A stretch of DNA of 64,000 nucleotides from Streptomyces antimycoticus (GCF_005405925.1 NZ_BJHV01000001.1:4712001-4776000); one strand, 5' to 3'; numbered from the stretch's first letter, positions 42,644 through 51,670 are shown. A program made the numbers and translations. Notes: generated by a model not told the origin, from the sequence alone.

Positions 42644-43495
42644 GTGGACAGACGAGAACTGGCGGCCTTCCTGCGCAGCCGGCGCGAGCGGATCACCCCC
42701 GCCGATGTGGGGCTGCCCGCCGGGACCCGGCGCCGCACCCCGGGGCTGCGGCGCGAGGAGGTGGCGCAGCTGGCGTTCATCTCCACCGAGTACTACACGC
42801 GGCTGGAGCAGGCCCGCGCCCCGCGTCCGTCCCGCGAGGTGCTGACCGGGCTGGCCCGGGCCCTGCGCCTGTCGGACGCCGAGCGCACCCATCTCCACCA
42901 TCTCGCGGGCGCCCCGCCGGGCCCCGCGGCCGGGCCCCCGCGGCAGGTGCGGCAGAGCATCGTGGATCTGCTGCGGCGGTTGCCGAACGCGGCGGCGATC
43001 GTGGTCTCCGCGATGTACGAGGTGATCGCGTGGAACGACCTGGCCGCCGCGCTGATGGAGGACTTCTCCGCCCTCTCGCGCCGGGACCGCAACCTGGCCC
43101 GCCGCGCGTTCCTCGGCCCGCACCAGGACGAGCGGCGGCTGTACGGGGTGACGGACGCGGGGGAGTTCGCGCGGGCCACGGCCGAGAATCTGCGCGCCGC
43201 GGCCGCCCGCTACTCCGACGACCCCGAGCTGACCGAGCTGGTGGCGGAGTTGCACGCCGGAAGCGAGGAGTTCGCCCGGCTGTGGGCCTCCCATGACGTG
43301 TGCGCCCGGCCCACCCTGTGCAAGACGTTCCGCCATCCGCTCGTCGGGCCCGTCTCCGTCAACTGCGATGTGCTGGACCTCGCCGACCGGGATCAGCGGG
43401 TCGTCATCTACACCGCCGACCCCGGCTCACCGTCCGAGGAGGCCCTGCGGCTGCTGTCGGTGATCGGCACGCAGCGCATGGAGGTGCCGGGCTGA
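42644..43495 (+). CDS. XRE-type HTH regulator with MLTR ligand-binding domain
   Basis: 283 aa. Starts (GTG) DRRELAAFLRSRRERITPAD. The HTH lies around residues 30-60 (GLRREEVAQLAFISTEYYTR with LEQAR). The C-terminal MmyB-like domain has VSAMYEVIAWNDLAAALMED, ELVAELHAGSEEFARLW and FRHPLVGPVSVNCDVLDL. This family (pfam MLTR_LBD) commonly sits divergent to an SDR gene, as here, and usually represses it until a ligand binds. Confidence 0.92.
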   Translation: MDRRELAAFLRSRRERITPADVGLPAGTRRRTPGLRREEVAQLAFISTEYYTRLEQARAPRPSREVLTGLARALRLSDAERTHLHHLAGAPPGPAAGPPRQVRQSIVDLLRRLPNAAAIVVSAMYEVIAWNDLAAALMEDFSALSRRDRNLARRAFLGPHQDERRLYGVTDAGEFARATAENLRAAAARYSDDPELTELVAELHAGSEEFARLWASHDVCARPTLCKTFRHPLVGPVSVNCDVLDLADRDQRVVIYTADPGSPSEEALRLLSVIGTQRMEVPG

Positions 43496-43523
43496 GCGGC
43501 CGCCGTCCGCTTCCGTTTCCCGC

Positions 43524-44465
43524 TCAGACCAGGCGGCGGGCCGTCGCCCACCGGGTCAGCTCATGCCGGTTGGAGAGCTGGAGCTTGCGCAGCACCGCCG
43601 AGACATGGCTCTCGACCGTCTTCACCGAGATGAACAGCTGCTTGGCGATCTCCTTGTAGGCGTAACCGCGTGCGATGAGGCGCAGCACCTCGCGCTCGCG
43701 CTGGGTGAGCCGGTCCAGGTCCTCGTCCACGGGCGGGGCGTCGGTGGAGGCGAAGGCGTCGAGGACGAAACCGGCGAGGCGCGGCGAGAAGACCGCGTCG
43801 CCCTCGGAGACCCGGAAGATCGCGTCGACGAGGTCCGTGCCGGTGATGGTCTTGGTCACATAGCCGCGGGCGCCGCCGCGGATGACCCCGATGACGTCCT
43901 CGGCGGCGTCCGAGACGGAGAGCGCGAGGAAGCGCACCGGACGCTCCTGGTCGGCCATCAGGGAGGCGCTGCGACGCAGCACCTCGACGCCGCCCCCGCC
44001 GGGGAGGTGGACGTCGAGCAGCACGACCTCGGGGCGGGTCGCGGTGATCACGGTCACGGCCTGGTCGACGTCGGCGGCCTCGCCGACCACCTCGACGCCG
44101 GTCCGGGCCGTCTCCCCGATCTCGGCCTGCACTCCGGTACGGAACATCCGGTGGTCGTCGACGAGGACGACGCGCACGCGGCGCGGCACGGCGGCGTCGT
44201 CGGCCCCGGCGCCTCCGGCCCCGGCCGGACCGGGCACGGGAACGGCACCGGGCGCGGGAACGCCACCCGCCGCGGAAGCTCCGCCCCCCGTGGGGACACC
44301 GCCCGCCGCGGAGGCGCCGCCCGCCATGGGCACGCCACCCGAGGCCCCCATGGCACGAGGTCCGCCGAAGGCCGAGCCGCCCCCGAAAGCCGGGAGGCCA
44401 CCTGGCGCGGCAGGGCCTCCCTCGCCGCCTCGGTTACCGGCCGGCAGGCCATACGCGTCGGTCAT
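43524..44465 (-). CDS. LuxR-type response regulator with repetitive N-terminal extension
   Basis: 313 aa. ATG 44465 overlaps the kinase stop (ATGA). Residues 1-90 are an unusual Gly/Ala/Pro stretch with near-12-residue repeats (GGVPMAGGASAA, GGVPTGGGASAA). The receiver domain follows: RVVLVDDHRMFRTGVQAE (acidic pocket), phospho-Asp in VVLLDVHLPGGGG, Lys in YVTKTITGTDL. The C-terminal LuxR HTH is LTQREREVLRLIARGYAYKE and KTVESHVSAVLRKL. Partner of the PspC-containing kinase. The extension is about 90 residues longer than usual. Confidence 0.92.
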   Translation of the reverse strand: MTDAYGLPAGNRGGEGGPAAPGGLPAFGGGSAFGGPRAMGASGGVPMAGGASAAGGVPTGGGASAAGGVPAPGAVPVPGPAGAGGAGADDAAVPRRVRVVLVDDHRMFRTGVQAEIGETARTGVEVVGEAADVDQAVTVITATRPEVVLLDVHLPGGGGVEVLRRSASLMADQERPVRFLALSVSDAAEDVIGVIRGGARGYVTKTITGTDLVDAIFRVSEGDAVFSPRLAGFVLDAFASTDAPPVDEDLDRLTQREREVLRLIARGYAYKEIAKQLFISVKTVESHVSAVLRKLQLSNRHELTRWATARRLV

Positions 44466-45739
44466 GTCGTCGCCGCCCTCTCCATCTCCAGCTCCACTTC
44501 CGTGCCCCCGTCCGGCGCTGATCTCAGCCGGGCCGTGCCGCCGTTCCGCTGCATCCGGCCGATGATCGACTCGCGTACGCCCATCCGGTCCTCCGGCACC
44601 GCGTCCACGTCGAAGCCGGGGCCGCGGTCGCGCACGGAGATGAACACCGTCGCCCCCTCGACCTCGGCGAAGACCTGGACGGCCCCGCCGTCGCCACCGT
44701 ACTTGGCCGCGTTGACCATCGCCTCGCGCGCCGCCTGTATCTGCGCGCCCAGTCTCTCGTCCAGCGGGCAGTCGCCGACCACCACCACCTCGATCGGGAC
44801 GCCGTGGTGGTCCTCGACCTCCGCCGCCGTCTTCTTCACCGCCTCCGCGAGGGTGTCCGGCTCCTCGGCCTCGTCCTTGCCGGTGCCCTCCGGCCGGTAG
44901 AGCCACGCGCGCAGCTCCCGCTCCTGGGCGCGGGCGAGCCGGGCCACCTCGCGGGGCTCCTCCGCGTTCCGCTGGATCAGGGTGAGGGTGTGCAGCACGG
45001 AGTCATGGACGTGGGCCGCCACCTCCGCCCTCTCCTGCGCGCGGATGCGCATCAGCCGTTCCTCGGAGAGGTCATGCGTCATCCGCACCACATACGGGCC
45101 CACCAGCAGCGCGATGCCGACGAGAACGGCCAGGGCCGCCTGCAGCACGGCCCCCAGATGCTTGGCCGAACCCTGCAGGACGACGATCCCGGACACCCCG
45201 GCCGCCACCAGCACGACCCCCGTGGCGCCACGGGCCAGGGGCAGGACCCGCTTGCTGCGGCTGAGCTCGACCCACTGGGCGCGGCGCGCATTGTCCGCCT
45301 GGCGCCAGAAGAGGGCGACGCCCGCGCCGATGAGGAGGAGCGGCCAGATGTAGGTGTTGGCGCGGCCGAGGTGGAAGCCCTGGATGAAGATGCCCATGCC
45401 GACGCAGAGGGCGACCAGCGCGATGATCTGGCCCCGCTCCGGCCTGCGGGCCAGGATCCGGCGGCGGCCGTCGGGGCCCACGGTGGTCAGCGGGCGGGTG
45501 GTCATCGTCTCCACGCCGCCGACGCCGAGCGGGACGATGAACCAGAAGAGCGCGTAGACGAGCGCGCCGAACCCCTCCGCCATGACCAACGCGACGAAGA
45601 CGATCCGCACCCACAGGACCGGAAGCCCGAGATGCCCCGCGAGCCCTCGCGCCACACCGCCGAGGAGGCGGCCTTCGGCACTGCGGTAGAGCTTGCGCGG
45701 GGGCGGCTCGGGGGTCGTAGGGGGCACGGCGGCGGTCAT
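44462..45739 (-). CDS. Sensor histidine kinase with N-terminal PspC domain
   Basis: About 425 aa from ATG 45739. The PspC domain is RKLYRSAEGRLLGGVARGLA with LGLPVLWVRIVFVALVMAEG. Further membrane helices follow (IIALVALCVGMGIFIQGFHL; TYIWPLLLIGAGVALFW; GVVLVAAGVSGIVVL; LAVLVGIALLVGPYVV). The HisKA_3-type dimerisation motif is AEVAAHVHDSVLHTLTLIQR (phospho-acceptor His in VHDSVL), and the HATPase region has the N box AREAMVNAAKYGG and SVRDRGPGFDVD. Upstream, in the same orientation, lies a LiaF-like PspC protein gene. Confidence 0.93.
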   Translation of the reverse strand: MTAAVPPTTPEPPPRKLYRSAEGRLLGGVARGLAGHLGLPVLWVRIVFVALVMAEGFGALVYALFWFIVPLGVGGVETMTTRPLTTVGPDGRRRILARRPERGQIIALVALCVGMGIFIQGFHLGRANTYIWPLLLIGAGVALFWRQADNARRAQWVELSRSKRVLPLARGATGVVLVAAGVSGIVVLQGSAKHLGAVLQAALAVLVGIALLVGPYVVRMTHDLSEERLMRIRAQERAEVAAHVHDSVLHTLTLIQRNAEEPREVARLARAQERELRAWLYRPEGTGKDEAEEPDTLAEAVKKTAAEVEDHHGVPIEVVVVGDCPLDERLGAQIQAAREAMVNAAKYGGDGGAVQVFAEVEGATVFISVRDRGPGFDVDAVPEDRMGVRESIIGRMQRNGGTARLRSAPDGGTEVELEMERAATT

Positions 45740-45952
45740 GGCTCGATCGTCACACGTCCGGCCGACAGTGGGCATCAGGGTCGCCCCTGATCGTTCCCCG
45801 ACCCGGCGCCCGGGGATCCCTCCCCGGGTCCCCGACCCCGGCGCCCGGGGTCCCGCCCCGCGGCCCCCTCAAGACATCCACATACACCCCATACACCCAC
45901 ACACATCCCCACACCCCCACACACACGCCCGGCCACCGCCCCCAAAGGCGCC
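45740..45952. other. Low-complexity spacer
   Basis: 213 bp with no gene. 45868-45930 is a C/A-rich stretch (CACACACA and CCCCA runs); hairpin-like GGCGCCCGGG copies precede it. It separates the HK-RR pair from the LiaF-like pair and probably contains the kinase promoter. Confidence 0.5.
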
Positions 45953-46261
45953 TCAGCCCCCGCTCTCGGCTACACCCTCCTCAGGGGTCGCACGCCGCGA
46001 CCGGCGACGGAGGGCGTAGGTGAGGGCCGAGGTCAGGGCCGCCACGCACAGGCCGCCCAGGAGCGCCGGGAGGGCGATCTCCGGGCGGACGTCCCACTCT
46101 CCGGCCGCATCCATCCCGTACGCGGCGGCCACGCCCAGGATCACCAGGCCGGCCACCAGCTTGCCCGGCTCGAACGCGTGGCGGGTCCGGTCGGGGGCCG
46201 AGTGACGGAGCGAGTGGTCGAACGGACGACCGAATGAATGACCGAATGAATGACGCCTCAT
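45953..46261 (-). CDS. Small membrane protein
   Basis: 102 aa. A His/Arg/Ser-rich N-terminus made of near-repeats (RRHSFGHSFGRPFDHSLRHS) precedes two helices (LVAGLVILGVAAAYGMDAAG and LPALLGGLCVAALTSALTYA) and a basic tail. ATG 46261 overlaps the stop of the LiaF-like gene (ATGA). No family recognised; it probably functions with the upstream PspC protein. Confidence 0.7.
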   Translation of the reverse strand: MRRHSFGHSFGRPFDHSLRHSAPDRTRHAFEPGKLVAGLVILGVAAAYGMDAAGEWDVRPEIALPALLGGLCVAALTSALTYALRRRSRRATPEEGVAESGG

Positions 46262-47574
46262 GATCGCTTCACCTCCACGGTGCCCAGCCCCAGCTCCAGC
46301 TTCAGCGAGACCGTGCCCTCGGCCTTACCGCCACCCGCCGGGCCCAGGGTGAGCTTGCGCTCCCGGCCCGGCCCGATGTCGACGTTGTCGGTCTTCTCGC
46401 CCGGAAGCCAGATGTCGCCGAGCCCGACCTCGATGTCCAGCTTCACCCGGGCGTCGCGCGGGACCGTCACGGCCAGCTTGCCCGCGCCCATCTCCACCCT
46501 GCTGGAGACGGTGCTGCCCGCCTCCAGGGGCAGGCGGTCCAGCTTCAACTCGGCGACGCCGCCGCCCAGCTCATAGCCGCCGCGCAGGGAGCTGACGGAG
46601 GTCGGGGCCCAGGTGCGGCGGGCCCAGTCGGGGGTGACGGAATCGGGGAGGGCCGCCGCGCCCGCCAGCAACCCGCTCGTCAGGAGCGCGAGGAACACCG
46701 TGCCGCCGCCGGCGCGGCCCCAGCGGGAGCTGATGACGAGGGCCAGCCCGAAGACGCCCAGCGCACAGGCGAACCCGATCTCGAGGCTGGTACCCAGCGG
46801 CTGGGAGGACCACCCCGCCCGCGCCCCCACCACGGCCGCGGCGACCGCCACCAGGAAGGCCCAGCCGCCGATCGACGCCCGGTCCCGCACCCGGCGGGCC
46901 CGCTCCGCCCTCGCCTCCGCCTTGTCGTACGGGCCGTCGTCCGGCCCCCACAGATAGCCGGTACGCGATCCGGCACCGGACCCCGCGGCGAAGCCGAGCG
47001 GCCCGGTCGTGCCGTCCTTGACGATCGGGTCGCGCCACCAGGACGGGGCGGGGCCGCCGCGCGTGGGCGGGGCCTTGGTCTCGGGCGGCGCGTCGGCGAC
47101 CGCCTGGGCCGTGGCCGGGTCCACCGCGCCCACGCTCACCGCCTGGCGGCGGTGGTGCGACCAATAGCCCGCACCGGCCGCCGCGAGGGCGAGCATGAAC
47201 GAGAAGTACATGACGCCGCCGTTGTTGAGCATCGACAGGAACAGCCCGCAGCCCACCAGCGCCACCAGCACCGCCGTCAGCCCCGGGCCCTCGACCCGCC
47301 CCGAGAGCAGCCTGCGCCCCTCGTTCTCGTCCTCGCCGTGGAACGGGATCAGCAGCCAGCAGAAGCCGTACACGATCAGGCCGAGGCCGCCCGCGACGCC
47401 CAGCACCGACAGCACCACCCGGAAGATCACCGGGTCCAGATCGCAGTAGCGGCCGAGCCCTCCGCACACCCCCGAGATCACCTTATGGTCACGACTGCGC
47501 CGCAGTGGCGTCGGTGACAGGCGGGAACCGGACGCGGCCTCGGCCTCGTCCGCCACGGTGGGTGCTTCGGTCAT
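46258..47574 (-). CDS. PspC/LiaF-like membrane protein
   Basis: 438 aa from ATG 47574. The N-terminal PspC domain is SRDHKVISGVCGGLGRYCDL with VFRVV-like IFRVVLSVLGVAGGLGLIVY. A middle section of several membrane helices follows (LTAVLVALVGCGLFLSML, MYFSFMLALAAAGAGYW, ALGVFGLALVISSRWG). The C-terminal domain is a LiaF/DUF2154-type beta domain (SRVEMGAGKLAVTVPRDARV, GLGDIWLPGEKTD, LKLELGLGTVEVKRS). With the adjacent PspC kinase and LuxR regulator it resembles a LiaFSR cell-envelope stress module. Confidence 0.88.
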   Translation of the reverse strand: MTEAPTVADEAEAASGSRLSPTPLRRSRDHKVISGVCGGLGRYCDLDPVIFRVVLSVLGVAGGLGLIVYGFCWLLIPFHGEDENEGRRLLSGRVEGPGLTAVLVALVGCGLFLSMLNNGGVMYFSFMLALAAAGAGYWSHHRRQAVSVGAVDPATAQAVADAPPETKAPPTRGGPAPSWWRDPIVKDGTTGPLGFAAGSGAGSRTGYLWGPDDGPYDKAEARAERARRVRDRASIGGWAFLVAVAAAVVGARAGWSSQPLGTSLEIGFACALGVFGLALVISSRWGRAGGGTVFLALLTSGLLAGAAALPDSVTPDWARRTWAPTSVSSLRGGYELGGGVAELKLDRLPLEAGSTVSSRVEMGAGKLAVTVPRDARVKLDIEVGLGDIWLPGEKTDNVDIGPGRERKLTLGPAGGGKAEGTVSLKLELGLGTVEVKRS

Positions 47575-47696
47575 GCCTCCATGGTGACAACAGGGCCGTA
47601 CCCGCGACATCCGGCATGCCCCTAGGTCTTCCCTGAGATCCCCCCAAGGGTCACGGCGGCTATCGTGTCGCATCGAACGTGTGGGAGGGGACAGCG

Positions 47697-49544
47697 GTGT
47701 CGGACGAAGGCCACCTGATAGCCGGACGTTACCGCCTGGTCGAGAAGATCGGCCGGGGCGGCATGGGCACGGTGTGGCGCGCGGAGGATGAACTGCTGGG
47801 CCGCCAGGTGGCGGTCAAGCAGCTCTACGTCTCTCCGCACCTCGCCGAGGACGAGCTGACGACGCTGCACGAACGCACCCGTCGCGAGGCGCGCAGCGCG
47901 GCCCGCATCACCCACCCCAATGTGGTCGTGGTCCATGACGTGGTGGACCACTACGGACTGCCGTGCATCGTCATGGAGTACGTGCCCTCCACGACCCTCG
48001 CCGACCTGCTGAAGAACGGCGGACGGGTCGCCCCCGACGAGGCCGCCCGCATCGGCCGCGGCATGGTCGCCGCCCTGCGCGCCGCGCACGCGGCCGGGGT
48101 GCTGCACCGGGACGTCAAGCCCGGCAATGTGCTGCTCGGCCCCGAAGGCCGGGTCGTGCTCACGGACTTCGGCATCGCGATGGCCACCGGCACCTCGACG
48201 CTGACCAAGACCGGCGAGGTCGTCGGCTCCATCGACTACATCGCGCCCGAGCGGGTCAGGGGCCGCAAGCCCGGCCCCGCGTCGGACCTCTGGGCGCTGG
48301 GGGCGACGCTCTACCAGGCGGTCGAGGGGCGGCCGCCGTTCCGCAAGGCCACGGCCATCGAGACGGGTTACGCGATCGCCGTCGATCCGCTGGACCCGCC
48401 CAAACAGGCGGGGGCGCTGGGTCCGCTGATCGAGCGCCTGCTGGCGAAGGAGCCGGAGCTGCGGCCCTCGGCGGAGGAGACCGAACGGGCGCTGCGGATG
48501 CCGGCGGCGGAGGCGGAGACGACATCGCTCTCGACACCGCCGATCGACGCGACCATGAATCTGTCGACGCGACGGGAGCCCGGCGCGGCCACGGGCGGGA
48601 CCACGAGCACCACATCGCCCGCCGCGCCGAACCCGCCCACGACATCGACCCCGTATTCACACACGACCCACACACCGAGCACGCCGCACACGCCGAGCAC
48701 TCCGCACCCCTCGGACCCCCGCCTTCCGCATCACACCCCGCCGGGCACCGGGAACACGCCGGGCCCGCAGCACACCCCGGGCACCGCGAACATCCCCGGC
48801 CAGCAGCACACCCCGCCCACGTCCACGCCGTTCACCGCGTCGACGCCGTCCATGACGACCCCGACGGCCATGCCCCCGTCCGCTCCGGTGCGCAAGAGCC
48901 GTAAGGCGGTACGGACGGCCGTGGCGGCCTCCCTGGCGGTCGTGACCGTGGCGGGCGGCGTCTATCTGTTCGGCCTGGACCACGACAACGGCAACGGCAA
49001 GAAGAACGGCGGAGGTCAGTCCTCCGCCACGGACACGCCGTCGTCCGCCGCGAACAAGCCGTACACCCCGCCGTCCGGCTACCACATCGTCACCGAGAAG
49101 AAGTTCGGCTTCTCGCTGCCCATCCCCGACGGCTGGTCCCGCCAGGAGAAGTCCGACCCCGACGGCAACACGGTCGACCGCACCCAGGAGGTCCGCTACC
49201 TCGACCCCAACGGGCTGGTCGGCCTGCGGATCAACGTCCTGGACTTCGCCTCCGGCGACCAGGTCCAGCACTTCGAGGACCTCGAGGTCGGGTTCAAGGA
49301 CAAGAAGGAGTACCCGATCTACGAGCGGTTGCGGCTGCAGGAGACGAAGTACCAGGGCTTGCCGGCCGCCATCTGGGAGTTCAAATTCCGCGGCGAGGTC
49401 CGGATGTACCGCGCGATCGACCTCGGCTTCGGCAAGGAGGGTGAGAAGGAGTACGCGATCTACCTGAGCGGCCCGGACGCGGACTGGGGCACCACTCGGC
49501 CGATCTTCGACGAGGTCCGGGACGGCTTCCGCATCCTCGGCTGA
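47697..49544 (+). CDS. Membrane Ser/Thr protein kinase (PknB type)
   Basis: 615 aa. GTG 47697 has GGGAGGGG upstream. Kinase domain 10-270: P-loop KIGRGGMGTVW, VAVKQL lysine, catalytic loop HRDVKPGNVLL, DFGIAMATGTSTL, then SIDYIAPERVRG. A Pro/Thr-rich linker with HTPSTPHTPSTPH repeats precedes a membrane helix (VRTAVAASLAVVTVAGGVYL). The exterior domain has GYHIVTEKKFGFSLPIPDGW, LVGLRINVLDF and YAIYLSGPDADWGTTRPIFD. It has no PASTA repeats. The exterior domain is related to the kinases and stand-alone proteins elsewhere in the window. Divergent from the LiaF-like gene. Confidence 0.93.
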   Translation: MSDEGHLIAGRYRLVEKIGRGGMGTVWRAEDELLGRQVAVKQLYVSPHLAEDELTTLHERTRREARSAARITHPNVVVVHDVVDHYGLPCIVMEYVPSTTLADLLKNGGRVAPDEAARIGRGMVAALRAAHAAGVLHRDVKPGNVLLGPEGRVVLTDFGIAMATGTSTLTKTGEVVGSIDYIAPERVRGRKPGPASDLWALGATLYQAVEGRPPFRKATAIETGYAIAVDPLDPPKQAGALGPLIERLLAKEPELRPSAEETERALRMPAAEAETTSLSTPPIDATMNLSTRREPGAATGGTTSTTSPAAPNPPTTSTPYSHTTHTPSTPHTPSTPHPSDPRLPHHTPPGTGNTPGPQHTPGTANIPGQQHTPPTSTPFTASTPSMTTPTAMPPSAPVRKSRKAVRTAVAASLAVVTVAGGVYLFGLDHDNGNGKKNGGGQSSATDTPSSAANKPYTPPSGYHIVTEKKFGFSLPIPDGWSRQEKSDPDGNTVDRTQEVRYLDPNGLVGLRINVLDFASGDQVQHFEDLEVGFKDKKEYPIYERLRLQETKYQGLPAAIWEFKFRGEVRMYRAIDLGFGKEGEKEYAIYLSGPDADWGTTRPIFDEVRDGFRILG

Positions 49545-49546
49545 CG

Positions 49547-49569
49547 GGCCGGGGCCCGGGGCCCCGGCC
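49547..49569 (+). terminator. GC hairpin after the kinase gene
   Basis: Arms GGCCGGGG (49547-49554) and CCCCGGCC (49562-49569) immediately after the kinase stop; converges with the DoxX gene. Confidence 0.65.
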
Positions 49570-49610
49570 ACGTCCTGTGTGAAGCGCCATGCCCCACGTA
49601 CAGCGTCATG

Positions 49611-50192
49611 TCACGTGAAGAGCTGCGATCCCTGCCGGCGACGGCGCCTGGAGATGACGACGTCCAGGGAGAGATACGGCGCACCGGCCAGCACCAGCGG
49701 CAGCCACGCCATCAGATAGGCCAGGTCGTTGCCGTAGTAGTAGGGGTCCGACTGCCAGCTGACCGTGAGCCACAGGCTCAGGGAGATCAGCGCGCCGCCG
49801 AAGGCGGCCAGGCGGGAGAGAAGGCCCACCAGGATGCCGAGGCCGACGGCCAGTTCGCCGTAGGCCATGGCGTAGCCGAAGGCGGTGGGGTCCTTGAGGG
49901 CCTGGTCGACCATCCACGGCAGGGCCGAGCTGTCCCGCACCTGACGCATCAGCTCGCCGATCGAGCCGGTGCCCGAGTCGGACAGGAAGGCCGAGTCGGT
50001 GAGTTTGTCGATCCCGGCGTAGACGAAGGTGACGCCGAGGAAGATCCGCAGTGGCAGCAGCGCGTAACGGGCGGCCGTGGCCCGAATTCCCACGGGCTGC
50101 TGCCCGCCTATGCCGCTCACGCTGCCCACCCCGTGCACGCTGCCGCCGCTGCCCGCCGTGCCCGAACCGGCCATACGATCCGCGTGTCTCAT
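49611..50192 (-). CDS. DoxX family membrane protein
   Basis: 193 aa from ATG 50192, preceded by GGGAGAGG. A Gly/Ser-rich N-terminus of about 38 residues precedes four membrane helices: LLPLRIFLGVTFVYAGIDKL (the DoxX start motif), MAYGELAVGLGILVGLLSRL, AFGGALISLSLWLTVSW and LAYLMAWLPLVLAGAPYLSL. DoxX proteins are linked to quinone/thiosulfate or thiol metabolism; the precise role cannot be assigned here. Confidence 0.88.
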   Translation of the reverse strand: MRHADRMAGSGTAGSGGSVHGVGSVSGIGGQQPVGIRATAARYALLPLRIFLGVTFVYAGIDKLTDSAFLSDSGTGSIGELMRQVRDSSALPWMVDQALKDPTAFGYAMAYGELAVGLGILVGLLSRLAAFGGALISLSLWLTVSWQSDPYYYGNDLAYLMAWLPLVLAGAPYLSLDVVISRRRRRQGSQLFT

Positions 50193-50269
50193 GCCGCCCG
50201 CCTCTCCCGTCGCGCCGCTATTTCGTTGCGCGTTCGACAAAACCATACGGAGCGGCAGGCCGGAACGAC

Positions 50270-51586
50270 TCAGTCCATAACATCGATGGGATAGGGGTTG
50301 GTCTCCGCGCCCGAGGCCGTCACGACCTGTACGTCCACCCGGCCCGGCTCCACGTCCACCGGGACCGGCACCGTGAGCGCGGTGTCGGTCGGGCTGCTGA
50401 AGCCGCCGGCGACCGGGACCAGCGGCACATGGACGTGCACCGTGCCGATGCGGACGACCAACTTGGCCAGCCGGTCCGGGCCCTGGGCGCCCGGCGGGAC
50501 GAAGCCGCTGCCGCGGATCTCGATGTCGTCGCCGGTGCGGATCGGGGCGTCGCGGTCGATGGCGCCCTCCTCCGGGCGGACCCGTACGACGGACAGCACG
50601 GTCGGCCGGCCGCCCTCCGCGTACTTCCCGGTCAGGTACATCACCACCGATACGGCCGCCAGCAGCGCCAGGCCCCACGGCACATCGGGCAGCCGCCACG
50701 GCTCGCGGCCGAGGCGGACGGCGGTGCAGGCGAGGGCCGCGGTGTGGACGACGACGTACTGCACATCGGCGAAGCTGCCGCGGCCCGCGTCGTCGGTCAG
50801 CAGATCGGCGGCGCGCGGGCGCACGGCCCGCACCTTCTGCAGCCGCTGCGCCCGCACCCGGGCCGCCACGAAGAGCCGTGCCAGCACCGCGGTCACACAC
50901 GTCAACGCGGCGACCGTAAGGAGCCCGGCGGCATGGTCGAGGGCCAGCCCGTCGGTCAGCCGCTGCCGGTCGCCGGGGGCCACGGCCAGCTCGACGCCGA
51001 GCACCAGCACCGCGAAGACCGCGATCAGCAGCCAGGCGGCGGCGACGGCGCGGGAGGTGGAGAGGCGGTTGTCCTCACCGACGAGCGGGGCGAGCGGCCC
51101 GCCGTCCGCACGGTGCAGCCGGGCGGTGAGGGTCAGCAGCGCGGCGGTGACCACGGCGGCGGTGAGCCCGGCCGTCCGCGCGACCGACCAGCCCGCGCCG
51201 ATCGCCGTGGCCAACTGGCCGATCAGCAGCACCCCGACCGCGCCCCACACCACGAACACGGTGCGCCGCCAGACCCGGTGCCGCCATGCCGAGGTCTCGG
51301 CGCGGCCGCTGTCGGCGACCGAACGGGCCGCCTGGGACAGTTCGTCCGAGACCCACTGCCGGGACGCCCCTGCCGAGTGGACGAGAGCCGCTGGAAGGCC
51401 CTCTCCGGCCGCGAAACGCTCCCGCAGGGCCACGAACGCGGCCACGGCCCGCCGATGGCCCTCACGGGCCCCCTGAGAGCATTCACAGCCCGTGTGGCCG
51501 TGGGGATGCCCATGGGGGTGCTGTCCTTCTGCCGTCGTGGCGTTCTCCGCCGTCTCCACCGCCACGCGGGTCGCTCCGTCGTTCAC
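50270..51586 (-). CDS. Multi-pass membrane protein with His-rich N-terminus and TIG-like C-terminus
   Basis: 438 aa. Residues 20-36 hold a possible metal site (GQHPHGHPHGHTGCEC). A helical cytoplasmic part follows, then about six membrane helices (VFVVWGAVGVLLIGQLATAI; TAAVVTAALLTLTARL; AAWLLIAVFAVLVLGVELAV; LLTVAALTCVTAVLARLFV; VPWGLALLAAVSVVMYLTG). The C-terminal about 100 residues look like an IPT/TIG Ig-like domain (GDDIEIRGSGFVPPGAQG, LVVRIGTVHVHVPLVPV, ALTVPVPVDVEPG). I do not recognise the family. Same orientation as the DoxX gene, 77 bp upstream. Confidence 0.78.
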   Translation of the reverse strand: MNDGATRVAVETAENATTAEGQHPHGHPHGHTGCECSQGAREGHRRAVAAFVALRERFAAGEGLPAALVHSAGASRQWVSDELSQAARSVADSGRAETSAWRHRVWRRTVFVVWGAVGVLLIGQLATAIGAGWSVARTAGLTAAVVTAALLTLTARLHRADGGPLAPLVGEDNRLSTSRAVAAAWLLIAVFAVLVLGVELAVAPGDRQRLTDGLALDHAAGLLTVAALTCVTAVLARLFVAARVRAQRLQKVRAVRPRAADLLTDDAGRGSFADVQYVVVHTAALACTAVRLGREPWRLPDVPWGLALLAAVSVVMYLTGKYAEGGRPTVLSVVRVRPEEGAIDRDAPIRTGDDIEIRGSGFVPPGAQGPDRLAKLVVRIGTVHVHVPLVPVAGGFSSPTDTALTVPVPVDVEPGRVDVQVVTASGAETNPYPIDVMD

Positions 51587-51670
51587 TCGTTCCGTACGGG
51601 ACCGCGGGTTCGCGCGGCACCGCCCAACTGACAGGTGTTGAGAGGGGATTGTGCCGCACCGCGGAGGGTG

